Origin: Gilliamella apicola
GTDB taxonomy: Bacteria > Pseudomonadota > Gammaproteobacteria > Enterobacterales > Orbaceae
Direction of reading: 5' to 3'
Assembly (NCBI RefSeq): GCF_000599985.1
Contig: NZ_CP007445.1
Location: 1,488,001-1,552,000, forward strand
Length of the DNA stretch: 64,000 nt
The notes under the pieces are model-generated. The model did not search any database. It was not told the DNA's origin and saw only the letters and a list, made by a program, of their open reading frames with translations. This document shows, one piece after another, positions 18,090 to 26,379 of this stretch (positions are counted from its first letter, which is position 1; each line of letters begins with the position of its first letter). The position numbers and the translations under genes are program-made.

Positions 18090-20243
18090 TTAGTAAAATT
18101 TGGCACTAATATAGTTTTTAGATGATCTTTTTTTTGGTTCAATATAATGATTATTCACTATTAGATGAAACCCATTTAGAGAATCAGATAAAATAAGATG
18201 CTGATGAGCATTTAGTCTGATACTTCGTCTTAAATAGAGTTGATTTACATTTAAATCATTATCTGGTAGACCGATAATTTTCAGTTGTTGCTTAATATCT
18301 TGACGTTGCTGTTTTGAATAATCTGTATGAGTACAGTTATTGACAGAACTCCAAGGCGTGCGTTCCGCCCGCAATAAAAATCTATCATTAGTTTTCACGC
18401 CATTACTGCTATTTTTAGGAACTAGCTTCCATTTAATTAATCTTGTGCAAATAAAAGATGCAAAACCATGAATTGGTGCATAGACACCTTTAATTTTTTT
18501 GATGATTTCTTCATACTGATTAACTTTATCCTCATAAGCAAGGCGAACTTTAATATCTTTGCGTTTGACTAATGGTCCACCTTGATGAGTAGTATATGCC
18601 GCCCAATCACCAATATCGGCTGATGCTAATACTGGATCGATAATATCATTGGTTACTTTTTTATTTTTTAAACGACGTAGTTCTCGCCATACGCTGACAG
18701 GAGCCCCGCCTAGCTGTTGAAATTGGCGGATTTTCCAGCGGCTGGCCCAAGCAGTAATTGCTTTAGATGACAGCTTTAAGTTTTCGCCTGTTTGTGTATC
18801 AATTTCGTTTTCAAGCGCATATCCATCAATATTTTTGGCGATATATTTTGCAATGTAGCCAGTTGCAGATCCTTTTTGTTTATCAATATCTTTAAATTCA
18901 AAGCGATTGATGGCTGCACCTTTTTCATCCCCATCTTCATCCATGGCATATATCCACATACTATAAAAAGCTTTTTGAATATCTTCTGGTCGCATAAAGA
19001 TCAAAATATGCCAGTGAGGTGTGCCGTCATGATGCGGTTCGGCAACTCGAAAACCAAAAAATTGAATATTTTCCCGATTTAATTTAGCTCGAATTCGTGA
19101 CCAAACTTTGCATAAGTAGGCTTGTGTCTCTCGTGGAGTGTTACCTTGCCAGTTTTCAACAAAGCCGCCTTTAGCGTGAGTACTGTGATATTTAGCTGGA
19201 GCTGTCAAGGTTATAAAAGCACCTTGATAACCAAGTTGATCTGCTAAATCTTCAAAGCCGCGCATGCGTGTCATAAGCTCTACACGTCTTATTGCTGGAT
19301 TAGCTACCGATTTATAAACTTGTAACTCTAATGGTAATTGTTCACCGGTTTCTTGATTTTCTATAGCCATCTTTTCAAGATATTTTTGATTGCGACGTTT
19401 TTGTTCTTGCCATTGCATTTGGCAGCTACGGCTAGCATAAGGCGATGCCTTTTTTTGCACTTGACCTACGGCAATTGCAAAATGTTCATGTTCAAAATCT
19501 CGACGAGTTTTTAATTTACGTTGCCACCATTCATGATTGGTTATTTTAGCTAATGCTTTAATACAATTATCATTGGTTAATTTGTTATTTTTAAAATCAT
19601 TAAAATAGGGAGGTATAATGTTGATACCAATTAATTCTTTTAAAACTGTACGATAAAGTTTTTTCTCCAAACTATTGTTTTCAATATGATTAGCTGTCAA
19701 GCAAAAAGACTGATCTGCAAGACATGTTTGTATGTGTTTATTTAAATAATTGACTATGTCAATACTTAATTTTTCTAACTTTTTTGTACTCAATGTTACC
19801 AATCGGGCAAATTCATCAGCAAAATTAATCGATAAGGCACTGGGCGTTCCTACTTGATAACGTGCTTTGACTTGCGATATTCTTACCTGAATATTGCCAC
19901 CTAAAGTTTGGCGTAAAAAGCTATTGGCTTCTTTTCTTCCTTCAACTTGAAAAATATTAATATATTTATCAGCAAAATAACCAGCTAAAAAATCAGGTAA
20001 ATCACTAAAAAATTGAGCACGAAATGAGTGGTCTTCTTGATCAACTTGCCACAATTTAATTTCGTTATAGCTGATAGATTGTGGTATTTTTTTCCCATAA
20101 TTAAACTGGGCTATTGGCGTTCTTTCTAATTTTTTATTAGGTAAATATTGCCCTATATTTTCATAGTAATCACACAGAGTTAATAATAGTGAATGTTTAT
20201 TTTTAGCTGGAATAAAAGGTAAAGAGAAAGATTGGCTGGTCAT
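18090..20243 (-). CDS. P2 gpA-like replication initiator
   Basis: A 717-residue HUH endonuclease that nicks the phage origin for rolling-circle replication. The metal-binding motif PHWHILIF is at about residue 408-415 and the tyrosine motif GYIAKYIAKN at about 460-470, with two tyrosines three residues apart as in P2 A. The length fits the P2 A family (about 760). It is the last gene of the leftward early operon; the nick site in P2 lies within gene A itself and was not located here. Confidence 0.92.
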   Translation of the reverse strand: MTSQSFSLPFIPAKNKHSLLLTLCDYYENIGQYLPNKKLERTPIAQFNYGKKIPQSISYNEIKLWQVDQEDHSFRAQFFSDLPDFLAGYFADKYINIFQVEGRKEANSFLRQTLGGNIQVRISQVKARYQVGTPSALSINFADEFARLVTLSTKKLEKLSIDIVNYLNKHIQTCLADQSFCLTANHIENNSLEKKLYRTVLKELIGINIIPPYFNDFKNNKLTNDNCIKALAKITNHEWWQRKLKTRRDFEHEHFAIAVGQVQKKASPYASRSCQMQWQEQKRRNQKYLEKMAIENQETGEQLPLELQVYKSVANPAIRRVELMTRMRGFEDLADQLGYQGAFITLTAPAKYHSTHAKGGFVENWQGNTPRETQAYLCKVWSRIRAKLNRENIQFFGFRVAEPHHDGTPHWHILIFMRPEDIQKAFYSMWIYAMDEDGDEKGAAINRFEFKDIDKQKGSATGYIAKYIAKNIDGYALENEIDTQTGENLKLSSKAITAWASRWKIRQFQQLGGAPVSVWRELRRLKNKKVTNDIIDPVLASADIGDWAAYTTHQGGPLVKRKDIKVRLAYEDKVNQYEEIIKKIKGVYAPIHGFASFICTRLIKWKLVPKNSSNGVKTNDRFLLRAERTPWSSVNNCTHTDYSKQQRQDIKQQLKIIGLPDNDLNVNQLYLRRSIRLNAHQHLILSDSLNGFHLIVNNHYIEPKKRSSKNYISAKFY

Positions 20244-20259
20244 AAATTCTCGTTAGCAG

Positions 20260-20466
20260 TTATCGTTTTGTACGCAGTTCTTTTAGACTTTGACAATCGA
20301 TACAAAGGTGACAACCTTTTATTAATCGTCGACGTTTTTCAGGGATTGGTTCGCCACATTCGATACAATCTATTACTGATTCGCCGATAAAGGTTTGGCG
20401 ATTAGCAAGTAGATTATCGAGTTCAAGCTGTGCCAAATCATTTGCTTGGTCTATAATATCTTTCAT
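20260..20466 (-). CDS. TraR/DksA-type zinc-finger protein
   Basis: A 68-residue protein with a C4 zinc finger (CIECGEPIPEKRRRL then CHLCIDC), the C-terminal module of TraR/DksA proteins that bind the RNA polymerase secondary channel. Such short versions are common in the early region of P2-like phages. It starts exactly at the stop of the upstream gene and ends 16 bp before gpA. Confidence 0.85.
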   Translation of the reverse strand: MKDIIDQANDLAQLELDNLLANRQTFIGESVIDCIECGEPIPEKRRRLIKGCHLCIDCQSLKELRTKR

Positions 20467-20681
20467 TAGGCATTATTCTCATAGCTTTGATGACGAATTT
20501 TTTCTGCCTCTTGATAAAGGAGTTCATTTACTTCGTTAGCGGTTAAATTCTGATCTAAAATATGATCGCTTATTTGCATTAAGCGATTTATATAAAGATC
20601 ACAAAGTCGTTGTTCGGTTTCTTGTTTAATCTTTCCCGATATATTCTGTAGTTTAGATTGGGTAATATTGTTTGAGTTCAT
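20466..20681 (-). CDS. Early-region phage protein, DUF2732-like
   Basis: A 71-residue, mostly helical protein. The pattern of charged helices ending in a segment like NEVNELLYQEAEKIRHQ resembles the DUF2732 proteins encoded between cox and A in P2-like phages. Function is unknown. Its stop overlaps the start of the zinc-finger gene, so it is within the early operon. Confidence 0.55.
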   Translation of the reverse strand: MNSNNITQSKLQNISGKIKQETEQRLCDLYINRLMQISDHILDQNLTANEVNELLYQEAEKIRHQSYENNA

Positions 20682-20699
20682 ATGTTTTTCCTCATATTA

Positions 20700-21005
20700 T
20701 TAATTATGTTTGGTAAAATCTTGTGCTTCACAATGTGCAAAAACATCCACGATGGCTTTTAAACGGCGAAGTCCTATCTCTAAATTATCTATTTCATTAT
20801 CGTTAAGGAGATCAAAACTCATATTACTTTCAGAATATGGCAATCTTGTATTTAATTGTGTTATGCCCGCAGCTGCTAATAAAAGTCTTTTTTGTCCTGG
20901 TTTTAATCGATTAAAATTGCTACGTACTAAGCTGCGATGTCCATGAATTAATTGATATAGACGTCTTATATGTTCAAGTTGACGAGATTGTTCAATATTA
21001 TTCAT
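20700..21005 (-). CDS. Hypothetical early phage protein
   Basis: A 101-residue protein with a basic helical first half (QLEHIRRLYQLIHGHRSLVR, then NRLKPGQKRLLLAAAGI) and an acidic second half (LLNDNEIDNLEIGLRRL). AAGGAAGAG precedes the ATG. It occupies the place of gene B in the P2 early operon, but I cannot show it is a gpB homologue. Confidence 0.6.
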   Translation of the reverse strand: MNNIEQSRQLEHIRRLYQLIHGHRSLVRSNFNRLKPGQKRLLLAAAGITQLNTRLPYSESNMSFDLLNDNEIDNLEIGLRRLKAIVDVFAHCEAQDFTKHN

Positions 21006-21086
21006 CGCTCTTCCTTATATAGTAGTTTGAATCAAAAAAGAGCCATGTCTTTCGAAAAAGGCAAAGGCTTTATCAAATGGTTTGAG

Positions 21087-21236
21087 TTAGTTTTGGCGAT
21101 GTTTAACTTGCTTTAATTTAATGGTTTTACCATTACTTTTTTCAATCCAACCATTTGGATTATGTTTATTGGTTTGAATAAAAATAACTAAAGGTTGGGT
21201 AGTCGATTTTTGACTTAGATAGATAGCCCGACTCAT
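21087..21236 (-). CDS. Small early phage protein (49 residues)
   Basis: An ORF of 49 codons: MSRAIYLSQKSTTQPLVIF, then a basic end (KSNGKTIKLKQVKHRQN). Its ATG is one base after the stop of the cox-like gene and the frame runs cleanly to TAA, so tight coupling supports it as a real gene. No family is recognised. Confidence 0.6.
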   Translation of the reverse strand: MSRAIYLSQKSTTQPLVIFIQTNKHNPNGWIEKSNGKTIKLKQVKHRQN

Positions 21237-21237
21237 A

Positions 21238-21477
21238 TTATTGCTCCATTAAATTTAATTCTGGATTAAATGCTTTCGCCCCTTCAAGTGTAAGGGCGGT
21301 CATATTAATTAACGTTGTTGAGCGGTCATGCTTGCCTGTAATTCTTTTTTTTCGCGTTGGGAGCAATCCTTCATGTACATATTTTTTAACAGTACGAGGA
21401 TTCATGCCCGAAACTCGAGCAAATTCATCAACAGTGACGTAAGGCGCAGAAATAGTGATTGAAATTGTTGTCATCAT
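21238..21477 (-). CDS. cox: Cox/excisionase-like regulator
   Basis: A 79-residue winged-helix or MerR-like HTH protein: VTVDEFARVSGMNPRTVKKYVHEGLLP is the DNA-binding segment at residues 14-40. It is the first leftward gene opposite the repressor, exactly where cox lies in P2, where Cox both represses the lysogenic promoter and directs excision. Two adjacent ATG codons are possible starts. Its length is close to P2 Cox (91). Confidence 0.75.
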   Translation of the reverse strand: MMTTISITISAPYVTVDEFARVSGMNPRTVKKYVHEGLLPTRKKRITGKHDRSTTLINMTALTLEGAKAFNPELNLMEQ

Positions 21478-21503
21478 AGTGCATTATTCCTAACATAAAT
21501 ATG

Positions 21504-21534
21504 TTTATATGTAATTATGTGTATTTATATGTAA
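21504..21534. promoter_or_regulatory. Direct repeats in the cox-cI control region
   Basis: TTTATATGTAA occurs at 21504-21514 and 21524-21534, exactly 20 bp (two helical turns) apart, between the divergent cox and cI genes. Likely regulator-binding sites. Confidence 0.5.
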
Positions 21535-21556
21535 AATTAAACTAAATATAATTTAT

Positions 21557-21575
21557 CATTAAGCTAAGCTTAATG
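21557..21575. promoter_or_regulatory. Palindromic operator candidate, cI side
   Basis: CATTAAGCT-A-AGCTTAATG is a perfect 19-bp palindrome 45 bp before the repressor gene. A second, imperfect dyad centred on CCTAGG lies at about 21599-21616. These fit repressor operators. Confidence 0.6.
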
Positions 21576-21619
21576 TCAATCGTATTTTTATTCTAAAATT
21601 AACCTAGGATTAATTAAAG

Positions 21620-21976
21620 ATGAGCATTAATTTTAATTCTGGTGGTGCCAAAGTATTGGACCGAATCATTGAGGCTTATGGATTTAAATCCAAAGTTGAA
21701 TACAGCAATTATTTAGGGACATCGGCAGCAAGTTTATCAATTCGTTATCGACGAGATCTCTTTCCCTCAGATCTTGTTGTCAAATGTATGGATGAAACTG
21801 GTGCATCATTACAATGGTTAGCGACAGGTGAAGGACAATTTAAACCAGTTGAACAATCTAAAGAAACGGTTATTTCCGATGAAACTTTAGTTAAACTTGA
21901 ACGGTTGGCGAACCTAAGAGATAAAGGAGCCATTACCGAACAAGAGTTCAGTGAATTAAAAGGACAATTAATTTAG
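21620..21976 (+). CDS. CI-type prophage repressor with a SHOCT-like C-terminus
   Basis: A 118-residue repressor. Residues 1-70 are the phage CI HTH domain (GGAKVLDRIIEAYGFKSKVEYS, then SAASLSIRYRRDLFPSDLVVKC and the usual TGASLQWLATGEG). In place of the LexA-like S24 peptidase, the last ~30 residues are LERLANLRDKGAITEQEFSE..., the SHOCT pattern thought to mediate oligomerisation. With no self-cleaving domain it cannot be inactivated directly by RecA, so induction would need another factor. It lies upstream of and co-directional with the integrase, 24 bp apart. Confidence 0.85.
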   Translation: MSINFNSGGAKVLDRIIEAYGFKSKVEYSNYLGTSAASLSIRYRRDLFPSDLVVKCMDETGASLQWLATGEGQFKPVEQSKETVISDETLVKLERLANLRDKGAITEQEFSELKGQLI

Positions 21977-22000
21977 ATTAGTAAAGGATAAATTGAACTT

Positions 22001-23002
22001 ATGTCAGTAAGGAAACAACCTAATGGAAAATGGTTATTTGAAAAATATCTCCCTGGTGGTCGTCGGATCCGTAAGAACTTTGCTACCAAAGGGGAGGCAT
22101 TAGCATATGAAAATTATCTTGAAGAACAAGCAAATCAAAAACCATGGATTAATGAAAAAATTGATAAGCGCCGTTTATCTGAATTAATTCAAAGCTGGTA
22201 TTCGTTGCATGGTCAAACCTTAAAAGATGGTCAAACTCGATTAAAAGCAATGCTTTTTGCCAGTGATTGTATGGACAATCCATTAGCAACAAATTTCACT
22301 GCGAAACAATTTACTACTTATCGTCAAAAGCGGATTGATGGTGAAATATATCGAACTGATCGCATTAAAACTGTTGCTCCTAGAACAATGAACCTTGAAT
22401 TAACCTACTTTAAAGCGATGTTTAACGAGTTAATTCGATTAGGGGAGTGGCAACATAAAAATCCTTTAGAACTTGTTCGTTCGTTTAAAACCGATGAACA
22501 AGAGATGGCTTATTTATCCAAAGAGCAAATTCAATCTTTACTCCATTCTTGTCAACAAAGTAGCGCAACCGATTTGACCATTATTGTTAAAATTTGTTTA
22601 GCAACTGGCGCCAGATGGAGTGAAGCTGAAAGCTTAAAAGGCGCTCAGGTTAAAGACGGAAAAATCACCTACATTAATACTAAAGGTAAACGTAATCGCA
22701 CAATTCCAATTAGTGATGAGTTATTTCAACAAATTCCCAATAAAAATGGCCAGCTTTTTACTTCTTGTTATTCGGCATTTCGCTCAGCATTAGATAGAAC
22801 CGGTATTGAGCTGCCCGATCGACAATTAACACATGTATTACGCCACACTTTTGCAAGCCACTTTATGATGAATGGTGGTAATATATTAGTCCTGCAAAAA
22901 ATCTTAGGCCATACCGATATTAAAATGACCATGCGCTACGCCCATTTTGCCCCCGATCATTTTGAGGATGCGGTGAGATTAAATCCGTTAGAACATGATT
23001 AA
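22001..23002 (+). CDS. int: P2-type tyrosine integrase
   Basis: A 333-residue tyrosine recombinase that integrates the element into tRNA-Ile. It has an arm-binding N-terminal domain (PNGKWLFEKYLPGGRRIRKNF), a core-binding domain, and a catalytic domain with the first Arg in ATGARWSEA (~205), HVLRHTF with His and Arg (~277-280), LGHTD (~303) and the nucleophile Tyr in MRYAH (~312). It ends 171 bp before attR, next to its arm-type sites. All catalytic residues are present. Confidence 0.95.
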   Translation: MSVRKQPNGKWLFEKYLPGGRRIRKNFATKGEALAYENYLEEQANQKPWINEKIDKRRLSELIQSWYSLHGQTLKDGQTRLKAMLFASDCMDNPLATNFTAKQFTTYRQKRIDGEIYRTDRIKTVAPRTMNLELTYFKAMFNELIRLGEWQHKNPLELVRSFKTDEQEMAYLSKEQIQSLLHSCQQSSATDLTIIVKICLATGARWSEAESLKGAQVKDGKITYINTKGKRNRTIPISDELFQQIPNKNGQLFTSCYSAFRSALDRTGIELPDRQLTHVLRHTFASHFMMNGGNILVLQKILGHTDIKMTMRYAHFAPDHFEDAVRLNPLEHD

Positions 23003-23060
23003 ATAAAGAGAAATTTACAAATTATTATTTCAATAAGAATAAACTAAATTAAATAAAAAA

Positions 23061-23076
23061 TGGCGGTAAATTGGCG
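23061..23076 (+). repeat. Right arm-type integrase site (tandem TGGCG)
   Basis: TGGCG repeated at 11-bp spacing, 98 bp inside attR, the mate of the pair at 4942-4957. Together they flank the core of the reconstituted attP almost symmetrically. Confidence 0.6.
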
Positions 23077-23173
23077 ATCGAAAATGATTTTATAGTGCTT
23101 AATATGTTTTTATATGCATAATTAACCAATTGATTTATAAATAACTTATTGATTTTAAATACAGCTTTAAAGA

Positions 23174-23203
23174 ACTCATAATCGATTGGTCACTGGTTCA
23201 AGT
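23174..23203 (+). other. attR core of the P2-like prophage
   Basis: An exact 30-nt copy of part of the tRNA-Ile 3' half, without the rest of the tRNA. A degenerate trace of the acceptor end (GTGGCACCA) follows at 23209-23217. Confidence 0.9.
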
Positions 23204-23381
23204 TAAGTTGTGGCACCATAACGAAAATCAAGAAACCTCGCCTAGCCTAATAAATCTTTATTTGCAAAGATTGATATAGTTTTCTACTTCATACAACATC
23301 AACGAAATTCACTAAGATTTAAAATATTCAGTTATACGGCGGTAATATAACTAAAATCCGTATAACTAACATGATATAACT

Positions 23382-23540
23382 ATGGTCAGAAAAACTGTTC
23401 TTTTATGTAATATTTAAATTAAAGCGGCTAAACCAAAAGATAAAAAATACACTGTACAAGATGAGATTGGGCTATATTTATTAATAAAACTGACAGGATC
23501 AAAAGTATGACGATTTAATTATTATCGTCATTTTGTAAAA
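23382..23540 (+). pseudogene. P4-type integrase N-terminal remnant
   Basis: One frame from an ATG reads MVRKTVLLCNI-stop-IKAAKPKDKKYTVQDEIG, then LYLLIKLTGSKV-stop-RFNYYRH. This is the arm-binding (DUF4102) start of a P4-type tyrosine integrase, where the second stop replaces the conserved Trp of the KxWRF motif. The catalytic part is gone. It lies just beyond attR, so a second element probably once used the same tRNA site. Confidence 0.8.
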
Positions 23541-23569
23541 AAGACCGAGTTGTTATCTGTCTCGGTCTT
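23541..23569 (-). terminator. Terminator for the EexN-like lipoprotein gene
   Basis: Nine-base stem AAGACCGAG/CTCGGTCTT with an 11-nt loop. On the minus strand it is followed by TTTT, giving a normal intrinsic terminator 70 bp after the gene. Confidence 0.7.
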
Positions 23570-23640
23570 ATAATCAAATTTACTTATCATGAGTTTAACT
23601 GACAAGCACTACATCCTAAAATGTGCATCTATAATTTCAA

Positions 23641-24573
23641 TTATTTTTCAATTTTATTTTTAAAATTGACGGAATAACCCATTCCTCTTTTAATGTAAGC
23701 TTCTTTCGCTTGATAACAAGGATAGGTTTCTTTTATTTTACGTTCTAAAGAATTTTGTTCGTCCCATTTTAAATTTTGTTTTTCAATGGCTTCCATTTTA
23801 TCGACACATGAGTTAAATGTTGTAATAAATTCATCATCATTGTCAGTAAAGAGTTTTACATGTTTATCACTTTCTCTATCAAAAGCTTTTTCCCAACTTT
23901 TTCTACAGGCGTTTAAAGTGTAGGTATCTTCAGCACAATAAAGTGGTTTTTTGGATTCAATTGTTTGGATATCATCGTTAGCCAGATCTTCAGTGGCTTT
24001 TTCCTCTAAAGCCGATTGAGCAACGGCACAATTTGAACCTTGACGTTGATCTAATTTACATATAGAAATCATTTGCTCTTTAATATCTTCGTATGGTAGT
24101 TGTTTTAATTCTTTTTTACCTTCGTCCACTTTTTCATCATAAACAATTTTCCAAGCTTTACATTTAGGTGAAGATGTTGTGTAAAATTTATTACACTCTT
24201 CAACTTTCATATATTCATTGATTGACTTTTGCCATGATTTGCCTGCTATTTGGTCTCTAATGGCTGCCATTTCTGTTTCTAAAGCTTGTTTTTCCTCTGC
24301 TTCTTTACGTTCTTTTTCTAATTTAGCTTGTAGTATTCGATCTTCTTTAATAGCATTTTCTGCAGCTTGGCATTCGGTATCATTTTTTATTTTTTCGAAT
24401 AATTTTTCATCTTTTTGGCTAAAAGCTTTATCTAAATCATTACGGCATTCTTTTAATTTTTCTTTAGCAGAATCAATATTTTTTAAATAATACTCTTGAT
24501 TTTTTTTTTCACATCCAGCCAAACCTAATCCGGCTATTAATACAAGTCCTATCACTTTTAAGTTTTTCATCAT
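23641..24573 (-). CDS. EexN-like Cys-rich lipoprotein
   Basis: A 310-residue predicted lipoprotein: signal (VIGLVLIAGLGLAGC) with the lipidated Cys at about residue 21. Directly after it comes CEKKNQEYYLKNIDSAKEKL and then ECRND and ECQAA, a pattern like EexN entry-exclusion lipoproteins of conjugative plasmids (EYYLxNxxEAxxKLxEC). The rest is a long charged region with regularly spaced cysteines (about ten) and coiled-coil stretches, much longer than EexN itself (about 80-100). It stands alone between mobile-element relics. Surface exclusion is a guess from the N-terminal motif only. Confidence 0.6.
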   Translation of the reverse strand: MMKNLKVIGLVLIAGLGLAGCEKKNQEYYLKNIDSAKEKLKECRNDLDKAFSQKDEKLFEKIKNDTECQAAENAIKEDRILQAKLEKERKEAEEKQALETEMAAIRDQIAGKSWQKSINEYMKVEECNKFYTTSSPKCKAWKIVYDEKVDEGKKELKQLPYEDIKEQMISICKLDQRQGSNCAVAQSALEEKATEDLANDDIQTIESKKPLYCAEDTYTLNACRKSWEKAFDRESDKHVKLFTDNDDEFITTFNSCVDKMEAIEKQNLKWDEQNSLERKIKETYPCYQAKEAYIKRGMGYSVNFKNKIEK

Positions 24574-24944
24574 CTTTCCTAGTTTAATTTAATCAATAAA
24601 ATTAAGTAATAATTATTATTTATATAATTTGGTCAATTATTGTTATTAGTAAATAAAAATAATGCGGTATTGTTTTTATCATCTTCAATGTAAAAAATAT
24701 TTATTCTGGCATTAATTTTTTTTACGCAAGATACACAATTTCGATAGGTTTGAAAAGTGATTTTTTTGTGCACATTCTATATTAATAGAAGTAAATTGGA
24801 TTTGTATTATAAAAAAATTTAAGGAAAGGAAGTTTTTAAGCCACTAAAATCAACATATATTGCTAATATATTTAAAGAATTAATGTTAATGTCAGCATTT
24901 TATTGACTATGCAAAGTTATAGTTTTTAATAGCCATACTTTTCT
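24574..24944. other. AT-rich spacer, no gene seen
   Basis: Promoter region of the lipoprotein gene and anonymous AT-rich sequence. I see no open frame or repeat worth naming. Confidence 0.5.
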
Positions 24945-25390
24945 AATGGTTCCTGTAATATTATTCGGTCAGTTAATAAGTTAAATTCGTTTTTTTCTTG
25001 TTTTTGTGTTGGTTTGATTCGTTCCGATAATCTTTATTCAATGGTTAAATCACATTGGTTGTCAGTGATAAAGTTAACATTAAACCTAATTGCTTATTGG
25101 TTGTTCTGGGAGCGAATCAATGCAGCTGGTTGATTGTTCTGCATTCAATTGATTATGTGGGCGATTAAATCGTTAAAAGTGTAGAAATAACTTGGTGGAT
25201 TTATCGTTAATGTGAAATGGTATTGGAATCCTGAATTGTCAACTGAGGAAGGCTCAATAATGCCATCTTTGATGATAAATTGATTTTCCGCCGCTAAATT
25301 GGGATTTAGCAGATTTTTCTCAAATCTCGGTAATTCCGGTAGCGTAAGGATTAGAGTTAAGTTTAGGCGTCAAATTGTTTAAATGGCATA
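24945..25390 (-). pseudogene. Relic resembling P2 tail completion gene R
   Basis: A broken minus-strand frame reads LPELPRFEKNLLNPNLAAEN, then FIIKDGIIEPSSVDNSGFQY, HFTLTINPPSYFYTFNDLI and, past stops, QNNQPAAL, IRFNVNFITDNQCDLTIE and LSERI. Order and spacing follow P2 gpR (N-terminal helix, LxFEKRYTLNVIV strand, WLRENQPD, then the ISLMLTERT strand). At least three stops interrupt it. It lies outside attR, so it is from a different, older prophage or from a piece that was moved. The match is by eye. Confidence 0.5.
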
Positions 25391-25557
25391 TAATTCATCT
25401 TAAATTTACTAAAAAGAAGAAGTTTTTTATTTCTATTAAAAAAATTCTATTTATCTAGAAATGTTATATTTACTTAAAGCTATTTTTATTGTTAATTAAG
25501 TTATAAGACTTGGAAAAGTTTTATTTTTATTAATTTATCGTTAATATGATTATTATT

Positions 25558-26379
25558 TTAAATTATAGTGTTGGTAAAGTTTCGCCAAGGGTGGTTATTT
25601 CTCATCGCTTTTTGATAGTATCCTGGTGTTACCCCGAAATTTTGACGGAAAATAGCAATAAACCTACTTATATTATCATAACCTAAATTTAAGGAAACTT
25701 CTGTAATAGGCTTGCCCGCAACAAGCAATTCTAAAGCTTTTAACATACGCAGTTTCTGTCGCCATTCAGTGAAATTAAATCCAGTTTCATTGGTAAATCG
25801 ACGAGTTAATGAGCGTCGAGAAATTCCAGCCCAAACGCTCCATTCATTAATGTTTCTATCATCACTAGGATTATCAGACAAAGCTAAAGCAATTTTTAAC
25901 AAACGAATATCTTTTGGCATTGGAAGTGCTATCTTAACTTGAGGGATTATACTAATCTCATCGAGAATTACTGCCATTAATCGCTTATGCTCGGGTTGCA
26001 GTTCTGTATTATGCCATGTCATGCTTCGGGTAATTGCTTCGCGCAATAAACTCGATAATTCTAGAATGCAGGGTTTAATCGGTAGATTATTACATACGCT
26101 TTTTTGTATATAGATACTCCATCCATGAAATGGTCCATGCGATCTGAGAAGAGAATGCTTTGTATCTGGAGGTATCCATATACCATGAGTTGCGGGTACT
26201 ATCCATTGATAGCTTTCCACTTCAATTGACATCAAACCTTGTAATGTACCAGCTAGTTGCCCTCTAGAATGATGATGGAGTTCTGTTACTTTCGCAGATG
26301 AAGATTTGAGTGCTGCCGATATAATCATCGGTTCGTTATCAGAAGAAGCAACCTCTGGAGAGATGAGTGAGATATTCAT
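25558..26379 (-). CDS. AraC-family regulator, NimR-like
   Basis: A 273-residue regulator with an N-terminal cupin (TELHHHSRGQLAGTLQGLMS ... THGIWIPPDTKHSL) and a C-terminal double HTH (SRRSLTRRFTNETGFNFTEW near 200, ITEVSLNLGYDNISRFIAIF near 235). The HHHxRGQL cupin pattern is that of the NimR/RipA subgroup, which generally controls a divergent neighbouring exporter. The divergent gene here is an MFS transporter, so that is its likely target. The effector is unknown. Confidence 0.88.
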   Translation of the reverse strand: MNISLISPEVASSDNEPMIISAALKSSSAKVTELHHHSRGQLAGTLQGLMSIEVESYQWIVPATHGIWIPPDTKHSLLRSHGPFHGWSIYIQKSVCNNLPIKPCILELSSLLREAITRSMTWHNTELQPEHKRLMAVILDEISIIPQVKIALPMPKDIRLLKIALALSDNPSDDRNINEWSVWAGISRRSLTRRFTNETGFNFTEWRQKLRMLKALELLVAGKPITEVSLNLGYDNISRFIAIFRQNFGVTPGYYQKAMRNNHPWRNFTNTII

